In this document: piece by piece, positions 24,694-32,619 of the stretch
Position numbering within the stretch: the stretch's first letter is position 1
How the letters are laid out: every line of letters starts with the position of its first letter
From: an uncultured Nitrosomonas sp.
GTDB lineage: Bacteria > Pseudomonadota > Gammaproteobacteria > Burkholderiales > Nitrosomonadaceae
Reading direction: 5' to 3'
DNA length: 34,711 nucleotides
Assembly: GCA_949281375.1 (NCBI GenBank)
Contig: CASDLT010000032.1
Location: forward strand, 1-34,711
Position numbers and translations under genes: made by a program
The notes under the pieces: generated by a model
Database searches by the model: none
Told to the model about the DNA's origin: nothing
The model's input: the letters and a program-made list of their open reading frames with translations, nothing else

Positions 24694-25008
24694 TTATTTC
24701 AGATGCATGCTGTTCTTGACGGATTTGACCCCAGCGACGCCGCGTGCAACTTCTACTGCTTTATCGATGCTGGCAGACGAACTGACGAAACCACTCAGTT
24801 GCACGACACCTTTGAAAGTTTCTACATTGATTTCAGCTGACTTGAGCATGGGTTCATTCAATATGGCCGCTTTAACTTTGGTCGTAATAACCGTATCATC
24901 TATGTATTCACCCGTTCCTTCCTTTTTCGATGTTGATCCGCAGCCTGTCAGGCTTAGCAATGACAGCGCCAAGAAAGAAACCAAGAATAATGTAGTAATG
25001 TATCTCAT
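24694..25008 (-). CDS. BON-domain lipoprotein (OsmY-like)
   Basis: A 104-residue lipoprotein: signal peptide with lipobox LTGC (Cys 23), a short linker, then one BON domain (DDTVITTKVKAAILNEP...EINVETFKGVVQLSGFVSS...AVEVARGVAGVKSVKNSM). BON domains bind membranes and occur in osmotic-stress proteins such as OsmY. AGGAG eight bases before the ATG supports the start. It shares about half of its BON-domain residues with the product at 25754-26236. Confidence 0.9.
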   Translation of the reverse strand: MRYITTLFLVSFLALSLLSLTGCGSTSKKEGTGEYIDDTVITTKVKAAILNEPMLKSAEINVETFKGVVQLSGFVSSSASIDKAVEVARGVAGVKSVKNSMHLK

Positions 25009-25126
25009 GATTCAGTCTCCTGTTGGTTGTTATTTTTGTGAGGCCGTGCGCATGTTGAATATTCCAGATCATTCCAGGGACAGCCACTCATCCTGATGAT
25101 CATTGATGGAAGATTCTAGCTTTTTC

Positions 25127-25474
25127 TCAGTGTTCCAACTTCATCATTTCCCGGCACGACGCAGCGCAATCCCTGCATACTTTTACACACTCGTTCATAT
25201 CGCCAATTTTTTCGCAGTCGGCTGCGCATGCTTCACAAATCTCGGCGCAGACTTCACACAACGTGTGCTGATGGGAACCGCTCAATAAAAAATTGGCTGA
25301 AGTTTGACAAATATCCGCACAGTTCATCAGTAACCGGAAATGATTGGCTTCAACATGTTTTCCGCCAGTTTCAAGACAATGATTCATTGCTGTTTGCAGA
25401 CATACCTGATGGCAATGATTACATGCCGTGATACAGGCTTGAATATCATGGCGGGCATTGGGTGACAAGTTCAT
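25127..25474 (-). CDS. Csp-type four-helix-bundle copper storage protein
   Basis: A 115-residue protein with 16 cysteines arranged in CxxxC and CxxC patterns along four helices (positions 14, 18, 21, 25, 33, 52, 56, 73, 76, 80, 83, 87, 96, 100, 103, 107). This is the pattern of copper storage proteins (DUF326/Csp), in which thiolates line a tube and bind many Cu(I) ions. There is no signal peptide, so it is the cytosolic Csp3 type. AGGAG precedes the ATG. In an ammonia oxidiser with a copper-dependent AMO, a copper reserve or detoxification role is sensible; that is inference. Confidence 0.92.
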   Translation of the reverse strand: MNLSPNARHDIQACITACNHCHQVCLQTAMNHCLETGGKHVEANHFRLLMNCADICQTSANFLLSGSHQHTLCEVCAEICEACAADCEKIGDMNECVKVCRDCAASCREMMKLEH

Positions 25475-25629
25475 GAAGAGTTCTCCTCAATAGATGGTGT
25501 GGTAGTCATTTACTTCAGTCATTAATAAAACTTGGCAATCTCTGCTAAGCATTTTGTCCATAAAATCGATTGCTTTCTGTTCGTTAGCGTACATTGCAAC
25601 CGATACTGATCAGTTACAAGGGATGCAGT

Positions 25630-25728
25630 GTGTACGATATCGAACAGAGCATTGCCGGTTTCGCTGCTAGTCTTTTGTTGACTTGCGTGCTGTTATTCAT
25701 CAGCCGGCTTGCCTATGTTAATCGTTGA
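25630..25728 (+). CDS. Possible 32-residue single-helix membrane protein
   Basis: GTG-initiated frame with AGGGA six bases upstream. The product (MYDIEQSIAGFAAS..., then a hydrophobic helix, ending SRLAYVNR) has a short acidic start, one transmembrane helix and a basic end, as expected for a small membrane protein. It precedes the BON-domain gene by 25 bases. It is supported only by the ribosome site and the composition. Confidence 0.35.
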   Translation: MYDIEQSIAGFAASLLLTCVLLFISRLAYVNR

Positions 25729-25753
25729 TTCGCCACTTTCTCCAGGAATAATC

Positions 25754-26236
25754 ATGAAAACGATATCCCTTCATTTACCGCCTGTTTGTTTTCAGCTCAC
25801 TGCTATCCTGATCAGTATGTTAATGATCGGATCTTTCGTGGGTTGCCAGAAAGATGGGGATGGGGCAGCCGAGAGAGCAGGGCAGAAACTGGATCGCTCG
25901 CTGGACAAAGTCGAGCAGAAATTGGAGCAGGCCACCGAACAGGCCAGTAAAAAAATCGATAAAGCCAAACAGAGTCTTGCTGAGAAAAGCGAAAGCGGCA
26001 CTCAATATTTGGATGATTCAGTGGTGACGTTGAACGTAAAAACTGCAATCTTGAACGATCCCATCCTCAAAGTATCGGAAATCAGTGTGATTACCGATAA
26101 TGGCGTCGTGCAATTGAATGGAGCGGTGGACTCTCAGCAGATCATCGACAAAGCGGTAGAGGTTGCACAAGTTCAAAAAGGCGTCAAATCAGTATTGAAT
26201 AATCTCACCATTCGCATGGCAGATGTGCCGCAATAA
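25754..26236 (+). CDS. BON-domain lipoprotein with coiled-coil stalk
   Basis: About 160 residues. AGGA precedes the ATG at 25754, which is preferred over an upstream in-frame ATG at 25709. The signal peptide ends in lipobox FVGC (Cys near 31), followed by an acidic linker. A charged coiled coil runs to about residue 80 (KLDRSLDKVEQKLEQATEQ...), and then comes a BON domain (DDSVVTLNVKTAILNDP...VITDNGVVQLNGAVDS...VEVAQVQKGVKSVLNNL). The coiled coil should hold the BON domain away from the membrane. The next gene starts 10 bases later and also carries a BON-like segment, so the two are probably one operon. Confidence 0.9.
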   Translation: MKTISLHLPPVCFQLTAILISMLMIGSFVGCQKDGDGAAERAGQKLDRSLDKVEQKLEQATEQASKKIDKAKQSLAEKSESGTQYLDDSVVTLNVKTAILNDPILKVSEISVITDNGVVQLNGAVDSQQIIDKAVEVAQVQKGVKSVLNNLTIRMADVPQ

Positions 26237-26246
26237 GCCTTCTCCG

Positions 26247-27392
26247 ATGAATTACCTGCGTTTCGCGATTTTTTGCGGCATTTCATTGTGTTGTATTTCA
26301 CCAGTACATGCCACACCGCCAAGTGATGCGTACATAGCCGGTTATGCAACGAGCATGTTGAAATACCGTTTGCAGCTCGAAATTCCGGTTCTCAGGGTGG
26401 AAAATGGCGTGATCGTTATACCCGGTGCCCATATCAGCACAGCCGATCAAGCTCGAGTAATGCGTCTATTATCCGAAATTCCCGGTGTCAATCAAGTCAG
26501 GATTGCGGATACGATTTCTGAAGGTGTGCCTGGGGCGACCGCACCGTCGCAGCCCATCCATCAATCCGCCCACAAGACAGTGGCGATTACCACGACACAA
26601 CCGACTCTGATGCCGACCGGTATTTTACCCAGTGGCCATCTGTTCAAGCCGCTGCTGGCCGATCCACGCTGGGCACATTTCTCAGCTTCCTATCGCCACT
26701 TTTTCAATGATAACTTTGAAGGAAGGAATATCGGGTCGGTCAGTTTTGGCGAAACCATACCTTTTTATCGAGGAAATGTAGGACGTTCCTTGATGCAATG
26801 GGAAACCGGGCTTCAGGCGGCTGTGTTCAGCGATTTCAACCTGGGAGCTCCCTCTTCGGATCTCGTCAATACCGATTTTATTGCCTCGGTATATTCCAGT
26901 GTGCGTGCTGAACAGTTTTCAGCATTTGCGCGTATTTTTCACCAGAGTTCGCATCTTGGGGATGAGTTTTTGCTACGCCGCGTAAATTCCGAGTTCGAGC
27001 GGATCAATCTGAGTTATGAGGGTGCTGATCTACGATTATCGTATGAATTTCCCTATGGCCTGCGCTTATATGCGGGCGGTGGCGGCTTGTTCCATAAAGA
27101 ACCATCGTCACTGAAAGTCTGGATGACACAATATGGTGTTGAATTTCGGAGCCCCTGGCGTCTGGATTCAGCGCCTCTGCGTCCCATCGCCGCCGTCGAT
27201 CTGAAAAATTTTCAAGAAAATAACTGGAACACGGATGTTTCTGCGCGGGCCGGGGTAGAGTTCGATAATTTACAAGTGCTCGGGCGGAAATTGCAAATAC
27301 TGCTGGAATATTTCAACGGCAACTCCCCCAGTGGGCAGTTTCTACGCAACAATGTCGAATACTTTGGCGTGGGTGCTCATTATCATTTTTAA
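26247..27392 (+). CDS. DUF1207 outer-membrane protein with N-terminal BON-like segment
   Basis: A 381-residue exported protein. With the start at 26247 there is a cleavable signal peptide (cut near SPVHA-TPP). Residues about 40-95 resemble one BON domain (LEIPVLRVENGVIVIPG...MRLLSEIPGVNQVRIAD). After a Pro/Thr-rich linker, residues about 130-381 match DUF1207 (DPRWAHFSASYRHFF, GSVSFGETIPFYRG), a beta-rich region ending in HYHF, a terminal aromatic residue as in outer-membrane barrels. The fusion suggests that the barrel and the BON protein before it act together at the outer membrane. Function unknown. Confidence 0.85.
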   Translation: MNYLRFAIFCGISLCCISPVHATPPSDAYIAGYATSMLKYRLQLEIPVLRVENGVIVIPGAHISTADQARVMRLLSEIPGVNQVRIADTISEGVPGATAPSQPIHQSAHKTVAITTTQPTLMPTGILPSGHLFKPLLADPRWAHFSASYRHFFNDNFEGRNIGSVSFGETIPFYRGNVGRSLMQWETGLQAAVFSDFNLGAPSSDLVNTDFIASVYSSVRAEQFSAFARIFHQSSHLGDEFLLRRVNSEFERINLSYEGADLRLSYEFPYGLRLYAGGGGLFHKEPSSLKVWMTQYGVEFRSPWRLDSAPLRPIAAVDLKNFQENNWNTDVSARAGVEFDNLQVLGRKLQILLEYFNGNSPSGQFLRNNVEYFGVGAHYHF

Positions 27393-27623
27393 GAAAATGA
27401 AAATTCGGATAATTTAAAAAACCGTTGTTTGCAACGATCAGACGGTTCGGTGGAGAGATCGCCGCTAGTTCTGCCGAGCATGCTTCGGATATATTTGCAG
27501 GAAGTTTTCGATGGCTGAATTCAACGGAATGTGCGGTTGAGTTATGTACGCTGTCAGACAGAATGGATGATGATAACGCGATATTCTGGAAACATCCTTT
27601 AAAATCCTGAAAAGGAGCTAATA

Positions 27624-27806
27624 ATGAAAACGTTAAAGTTTTTTGTCGTGGCGTTGATTATGTGTGGAATGAGTGGCTGCATTTCATTTGGTTCTGATAC
27701 CCCGGGACCTCAAGGTCCTCCTGGCCCGTCAGGAGCCAGTGAAAAAGTCATTGTGATACCGGAAGAAAAAATGAATGATAAAAAAGTAATCGTAGTGCCA
27801 AAATAA
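27624..27806 (+). CDS. Tiny lipoprotein with collagen-like triplets
   Basis: A 60-residue lipoprotein with AAAGGAG before the ATG. The signal peptide ends in lipobox MSGC (Cys 19). The mature part contains three to four Gly-Pro-x triplets (GPQGPPGPSG, about 32-41) followed by two KVIV(I/V)P repeats (EKVIVIPEE and KKVIVVPK). Three triplets are too few for a stable collagen helix alone. The family is unknown to me. It is followed after 27 bases by another small lipoprotein gene. Confidence 0.75.
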   Translation: MKTLKFFVVALIMCGMSGCISFGSDTPGPQGPPGPSGASEKVIVIPEEKMNDKKVIVVPK

Positions 27807-27833
27807 TTTTTTCACAAATGCAGGAGCTTCGTC

Positions 27834-28052
27834 ATGAACAAATTTTCATTATCCCTGCTCATCACTGTCCTTATAGGCTTGACGGCGTGCAGTCAGAATC
27901 AGACAGCGACAGAAAAAATCATCGAAAAAACCAGTGATGCACTGGATCGGCGTCCCAACGAAAAAATGCGCGATGCCGCTGAAGATGCCAGTGATGGTGT
28001 TAATGATGCGGGTAGAAACATCAAGGAAGCCATCAAGAATACGACGAATTAG
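27834..28052 (+). CDS. Small helical lipoprotein
   Basis: A 72-residue lipoprotein with AGGAG seven bases before the ATG. Lipobox LTAC (Cys 19) is followed by a charged helical region (EKIIEKTSDALDRRPNEKM...DGVNDAGRNIKEAIKNT) resembling entericidin- or YtfJ-like small stress lipoproteins, though no family is certain. It is the last gene of a cluster of envelope proteins and is followed by a good terminator. Confidence 0.75.
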   Translation: MNKFSLSLLITVLIGLTACSQNQTATEKIIEKTSDALDRRPNEKMRDAAEDASDGVNDAGRNIKEAIKNTTN

Positions 28053-28068
28053 TCCCTTCGCTATAAAT

Positions 28069-28122
28069 GGTATGAGGCCCGATAATCGATCTGCTGCCTC
28101 ATACCCCTTTCTTTTCCCTTTA
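28069..28122 (+). terminator. Intrinsic terminator after the small lipoprotein gene
   Basis: GGTATGAGGC (28069-28078) pairs perfectly with GCCTCATACC (28096-28105), and the loop is 17 bases. A pyrimidine run CCTTTCTTTTCCCTTT follows. It ends the 25.7-28.0 kb plus-strand group. Confidence 0.75.
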
Positions 28123-28354
28123 GCCCTAAACTCATTCTGCAGCAAATCGTCTTAAGCGCCCATTTCTGCTAAGCTTGCTCGGTTATTGAAAACCAATGGC
28201 AGCAACGGCGGGCCTGATGGTGTGAGCAATGCTATATTGATCATTGATTCCCGTCGCTATCCGAGGTTGATGAAATAACGTCGACGATGCCGTTTTGGAA
28301 GAATCACGCTCCCGATCATCATTCTATTATGTGTCTTGAAATTTCATTTTAATA

Positions 28355-30115
28355 ATGACCTATTTGTTTAATGACCCAACAGCCTTTGTAGAAGAATTGA
28401 TCGATGGATTTACTTCGGCACATCGGCTTCAGGTTCAGAAAGTGACAGGCGGTGTGGTAAGGCGGCATAAACCCAGGCACGGGCAGGTTGTGGTAGTGAT
28501 CGGCGGCGGCTCTGGACATTATCCGGCATTTGGTGGATTCGTTGGTATGGGCATGGCTCATGGCGCTGCATTGGGTAATGTTTTTGCGTCGCCATCGGCG
28601 CAGCAGATTTGTCAGGTGGCACAGGCGATCAATGCAGATGGCGGAATCTTGTTCAGTTTTGGGAATTATGCTGGCGATGTACTCCATTTTACCCAGGCAC
28701 AGGAACGTTTGCGGGCCTTGGGCTTTGATGTCCGATCAGTCATTGTGACTGATGACATTGCGTCGGCGGTCTCGGCAGAACGGCATCAGCGGCGTGGCAT
28801 TGCGGGGATGCTGCCGGTTTTCAAAGCTGCGGCTGTTGCGGCAGATGCAGGAAAATCGATGGAAGAGGTGTTCCGGATCGCTAATGAGGCAAACAGCCGG
28901 GTCCGGACACTTGGAGTCGCATTTTCGGGTTGCACGTTGCCAGGCGCCAATAAACCACTGTTTGAAGTCGCCGCGGGAACTATGGAAGTCGGGATGGGCA
29001 TTCATGGTGAGCCAGGACTTTATCGCATGAAGGCTCCGAGTGCGGATGGCCTCGCGCAGATTCTGACAGAAAAACTGCTGAGCGAAATTCCTCCGATGGT
29101 GAAACATTCCGCGGGGTTGCGCATTGGATTGATGCTCAATAGCCTCGGAACGGTCAAAAACGAAGAATTATTTGTGCTGTATCGCAAAATCGAACAATTG
29201 TTGTCCGAGCATGGATTGATCATCGTTGAACCTGTGGTAGGTGAATTCATTACCAGTTTTGATATGGCGGGTGTTTCGCTGACGTTGTTCTGGCTCAATG
29301 ATGAGATGGAGGAAACATGGCTGGCACCGGCAGACACCCCGGCATTTCATCGAAATCCTAGGCTTGTTGACGACTATCGTCTCGATGATAACCCATCTCG
29401 AAACCCTATCCCGGCAAGCGTTCAGGCTGTTGAAACCGAAGCCATCATTGCAGGTTCAGCAGAATCCCAGGCCACAGCCCGGCTGGTGCTTTTCATGCTC
29501 GAGGCTGCTCGGATTGCGATTGGCGAGCAACGTGATTCACTCGGATCGTTGGATGCCGTAGCAGGGGATGGGGATCATGGCATCGGCATGCAGCGCGGGA
29601 TTGATGCGGCAGTAAAGGCAGCTAAAAGCGCGTTGCTGGCACAAGCGGGGGTTGAATCGTTGCTGGAGGTTGCGGGGAACGCCTGGTCTGATCAGGCGGG
29701 AGGAACTTCGGGCGCATTATGGGGCGTGATGCTCCGCAGCGTCGGCAGCGCCCTGGGTAATAAATCGGCGCCGAGTGGGTCATCGGTAGCCGCCGGCATC
29801 GCTTTGGCACTACGTAATGTCGTGGTTCTAGGCAAGGCGCAACTCGGTGATAAAACCTTGGTTGATGTTTTGCATCCGTTTTCTGCGTCGTTGGATGCAG
29901 CCGTTTCACGAGGACTTTCTCTATCTGAGGCGTGGTCAATAGCGGCAGATATTGCACAAGATGCCGGGCAAGGCACTCGGCATCTTCTGCCCAAGATTGG
30001 GAGGGCCCGGCCTCATGCGGAAAAAAGTTTGGGAACGCCTGATCCGGGAGCCATTTCGCTGGTATTGATCCTCCGTGCGGTGGAAAAGATCCTGATAGAG
30101 GATTGTTCGTGCTGA
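28355..30115 (+). CDS. Dihydroxyacetone/tetrulose kinase, DhaK-DhaL fusion
   Basis: ATP-dependent ketose kinase of 586 residues. DhaK part (1-330): substrate-site GGGSGHYPAF (51-60) and the His that binds substrate covalently, H217 in GIHGEPG. DhaL part (about 375-586): ATP/Mg site in AGDGDHGIGMQRG, then QAGGTSGALWG and DPGAISLVLIL. The fusion is the ATP-dependent type, unlike PTS-dependent DhaKLM. The GGGSGHYPAFGGFVG variant (rather than GHEPAHAGYVG) is seen in relatives that act on erythrulose or other tetruloses, so dihydroxyacetone may not be the substrate. The ATG has no ribosome site and follows a 302-base gap. Confidence 0.88.
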   Translation: MTYLFNDPTAFVEELIDGFTSAHRLQVQKVTGGVVRRHKPRHGQVVVVIGGGSGHYPAFGGFVGMGMAHGAALGNVFASPSAQQICQVAQAINADGGILFSFGNYAGDVLHFTQAQERLRALGFDVRSVIVTDDIASAVSAERHQRRGIAGMLPVFKAAAVAADAGKSMEEVFRIANEANSRVRTLGVAFSGCTLPGANKPLFEVAAGTMEVGMGIHGEPGLYRMKAPSADGLAQILTEKLLSEIPPMVKHSAGLRIGLMLNSLGTVKNEELFVLYRKIEQLLSEHGLIIVEPVVGEFITSFDMAGVSLTLFWLNDEMEETWLAPADTPAFHRNPRLVDDYRLDDNPSRNPIPASVQAVETEAIIAGSAESQATARLVLFMLEAARIAIGEQRDSLGSLDAVAGDGDHGIGMQRGIDAAVKAAKSALLAQAGVESLLEVAGNAWSDQAGGTSGALWGVMLRSVGSALGNKSAPSGSSVAAGIALALRNVVVLGKAQLGDKTLVDVLHPFSASLDAAVSRGLSLSEAWSIAADIAQDAGQGTRHLLPKIGRARPHAEKSLGTPDPGAISLVLILRAVEKILIEDCSC

Positions 30116-30244
30116 GCTGGCATATTTTTAGGTTCGATGTTGCAGGTAGTATGTGCATAGCGTTTCGGAATGGTCGGAATCGGTCAGTTGATGGAAGTGT
30201 GCTGATTTGTCAACGTTTTGTATTGATGTTCTCGTTACGGAAAG

Positions 30245-30374
30245 ACTGATTAATTCGACGGGCGATATGAAGTGCCAGACGCAAGGAACGCAGCTACCAA
30301 AACCTATGAAAACGATGGCGAGGGAGTGGGTACCGCCAAACGCAGCGATTCGCTCGTGCAGCCAATGAATCAGC
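30245..30374 (+). repeat. Dispersed 130-bp palindromic repeat, copy 3
   Basis: 130 bp from ACTGATTAATTCG to CCAATGAATCAGC. The outer inverted repeat extends further than in the other copies: GTTACGGAAAGACTGATT on the left matches the complement of AATCAGCGTCTCTCTAAC on the right, giving about 18-20 bp with few mismatches. The internal AGCGATTCGCTCGTGCAG is identical to copy 1. It lies in a 524-base gap with no gene. Confidence 0.8.
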
Positions 30375-30639
30375 GTCTCTCTAACAAGAAAGGTCAGGAT
30401 TTTTTCGTCGATTGACATACGCGACGTTTTTTTTCAAAATTGCGGCACGCGTTTTTCACCGCCTTCATTTTTTTCGCATGTGGGTGTGCGTGGAGAGTCA
30501 ATTCAGGCACAGATGAAGTGTGGATCAAATCGGGGAAGGGAACTCAAAAATGAAGCCCCCATGAGAGGGGTAGGTGGGAAATATTGCAGTAATCGTGGAA
30601 TAACTTTTTTATAACTATAACTTAATAGGTTTGATATAA
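30375..30639. other. Remaining gap before the low-complexity exported protein
   Basis: No gene is seen. A short stem CCCC (30557-30560) / GGGG (30567-30570) lies about 70 bases before the next start. The upstream part is T-rich (30426-30433 and beyond). Confidence 0.3.
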
Positions 30640-31008
30640 ATGAATAAATTACTTTTTGTGGTTTTGGTTTCAATGATATGTGCAGGTAACGTACACGCGA
30701 AAGGCGTCAAGGGGGGATCTTTGAAAGGCTCAACTGGCTCCAAGCCCGCGGCTGCGCAGCAAAAGAAAGCTACCACCAATAATCAATCCAATCAGGCAGC
30801 GCCAGCTCCTACATCGGCTAACAATGCGAACCCAGCTTCTGCGCCTTCCGCCAATGCTCAAGCTCAAAGTCCTTCGCTGCTTCAATCGGCGATGCCTGCT
30901 CTAGTGGGAGGAGCGGTGGGAAGTTATGTCGGCAGTAAACTGGCTGATGACGGAAAGAATGAGGCAGTCTCTGAAGAAAATAAAGAAGAGCAGATTCTGA
31001 AGCCTTAA
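30640..31008 (+). CDS. Exported low-complexity protein with glycine-rich hydrophobic segment
   Basis: A 122-residue protein with a signal peptide (cut near VHA-KG). The mature N-terminus is basic and Gly/Ser-rich (KGVKGGSLKGSTGSK), the middle is a disordered Ala/Pro/Gln/Asn stretch (about 37-78), and residues about 85-100 form a glycine-zipper-like hydrophobic stretch (ALVGGAVGSYVGSKLA). The tail is acidic. It resembles exported proteins with a carboxy-terminal glycine zipper, function unknown. The start has only a weak AGGT upstream. Confidence 0.65.
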   Translation: MNKLLFVVLVSMICAGNVHAKGVKGGSLKGSTGSKPAAAQQKKATTNNQSNQAAPAPTSANNANPASAPSANAQAQSPSLLQSAMPALVGGAVGSYVGSKLADDGKNEAVSEENKEEQILKP

Positions 31009-31139
31009 CAGATTTATCGAAGATTGAAAGTGGATCGTGGCTTTCAGTGTGATTATGGTTGATCATAGGTATGGTCAACCATTTGAACACCGTCATCGAA
31101 ACTTCAAAAAATGAACTAACCCAGTATTATTCAGAATTT

Positions 31140-31856
31140 TTAAATAATTTGCACAGGGTTTCTAACCAGTTCTTGATGGATATAGCTGCGTAAAGCAAAC
31201 GTCTGTTCCGGCTCCAAATCAATAAATTCAATTCCATACGATAAAGATTCGTCATTAATTTGCGGCGGGCGTAAGGATCGAATGATGGACTGCAGTTGCA
31301 AAGAGATATTCTTTTCCTCAAATTCAATTTGGAACGAAAGTCTGATTGTTGTGCCGGGTTCTGCGAGATCACTCGTGGTTCTGATTTCTGCTCCGGTAAT
31401 ACTGAGATTGGTAATCATCACGGATGTGGATGATTCATCGACAATCGCCTGGATTTGAGTTCGAATACGCCTGGATTTTCGGATAGTTTGCCCCAGGATC
31501 TTGGTAGGAAAAGACAAGTGCATATAGGCGTATGGCTTTTTAATCGTACTTTCGACAAAGGCCGTAAAACTGAACGCACATTGGCCACTGAATAGTCGCA
31601 CTAAAAATTGATCACCGGGTATAAGAGGAAGCCCCCCGGATTGTTCGGATTTAGGCATGGTAACGAGTAAAGATTTATTTGGAAAATAACCAATCAATGT
31701 CACCATGCACGAATCTCCATTCATTGAGCAGCATGTAATATTGAGGTTCGAGCGTATGTTAATGAGTAGTTTGTCACCTACCTTCAATTGCATATCTTTA
31801 AACTCGAATTCGGTTTGACTTGAGCTGCTGGATGGCTTTGGAGATAAGTCACTCAT
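31140..31856 (-). CDS. PilZ-domain protein, YcgR-like (c-di-GMP receptor)
   Basis: A 238-residue protein with an N-terminal YcgR-N-like beta domain (about 20-115) and a C-terminal PilZ domain (about 125-225). The c-di-GMP site looks intact: RKSRR (126-130, RxxxR) and NLSITG (150-155, NxSxxG). Proteins of this form act as flagellar brakes or adjust motility or polysaccharide output in response to c-di-GMP. No flagellar or cellulose genes are nearby, so the target is unknown. The only other possible motility link in the window is the YjfB-like gene. Confidence 0.88.
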   Translation of the reverse strand: MSDLSPKPSSSSSQTEFEFKDMQLKVGDKLLINIRSNLNITCCSMNGDSCMVTLIGYFPNKSLLVTMPKSEQSGGLPLIPGDQFLVRLFSGQCAFSFTAFVESTIKKPYAYMHLSFPTKILGQTIRKSRRIRTQIQAIVDESSTSVMITNLSITGAEIRTTSDLAEPGTTIRLSFQIEFEEKNISLQLQSIIRSLRPPQINDESLSYGIEFIDLEPEQTFALRSYIHQELVRNPVQII

Positions 31857-32619
31857 TTTTCATCGGATCGTGGTCGAAGGTACAGTTCTGCGATAGGCCG
31901 GTGTGAATTATTAGTCTATTCGGCGCCGTAAGAGATTTCTTAAAAATAGATTCCGTAATTTGAATAAGCTGTAGGGTACTAAGTGGGTGATCGTGGAATG
32001 GAAGTGGTCATTTTCTTTCATAAGGTTATCTTACAATCCGTTTAAATGTTTTGAGCCCAGCACGTCAGAATTGAAATTCTTTTCCAATGCCGTTGATGAT
32101 TTCAACACCATTTATCATTGCGAATGGCAATATTGCATACGAAACATTGGTCAATCTTGAGGAGATGCACTTATATTCTTTTGATTAAGATAGGGGCGAA
32201 TATCCCGTAGCATAATCATCAAGCGATAATTTTACACTAAATTTTCTTAATTCCTCCAATTTATCAATGATATGAATTTGTGTGGTGATTTTCTCGGTCA
32301 AATTAAATTTAAGCTCAAAGTCAGCGATATTTTTTGCATGCAGAATAAAATATTAAATTGATCATAATGATGAGTAAGTTCCAGATGAAGATTGCAGATG
32401 AGCGCACGTTTTTTGGCATTGTGGTATCTGCTGTACTTGAAATTACAGCTTACTCAGCGTTTTCAGCACATCATCGTATTCATTTTAAACGTATGGTTTA
32501 ATTTATGGAATTGCAATAACGTTGCATATTGCGCAAAGTTTTGTAGGATGATTCCGGGAATTGGTGGGATTTTCTCTTATGTTGGCTTGATTGGTAGAGA
32601 ATCAGCAGATCTTCAGGTT
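31857..32619. other. 763-base gene-free stretch
   Basis: AT-rich DNA between the PilZ gene and the methyltransferase gene, whose 5' end is at 33276. The largest open frames (plus strand 32392-32637 and 32370-32501) lack ribosome sites and convincing content. No repeat or RNA gene is evident. Confidence 0.4.

Noticed and set aside
24694..26236. The two BON lipoprotein genes as a recent duplication
   Set aside because: They are on opposite strands, differ in stalk length and share only part of the BON-domain residues, so the duplication, if any, is old.
27425..27610. 61-codon plus-strand frame starting at TTG
   Set aside because: No ribosome site, no signal peptide or known motif, and its composition is unlike the neighbouring genes.
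7441..30374. The three repeats taken as a CRISPR array or tandem repeat
   Set aside because: Copies are about 11 kb apart, 130 bp long, palindromic at the ends, and have no spacers.
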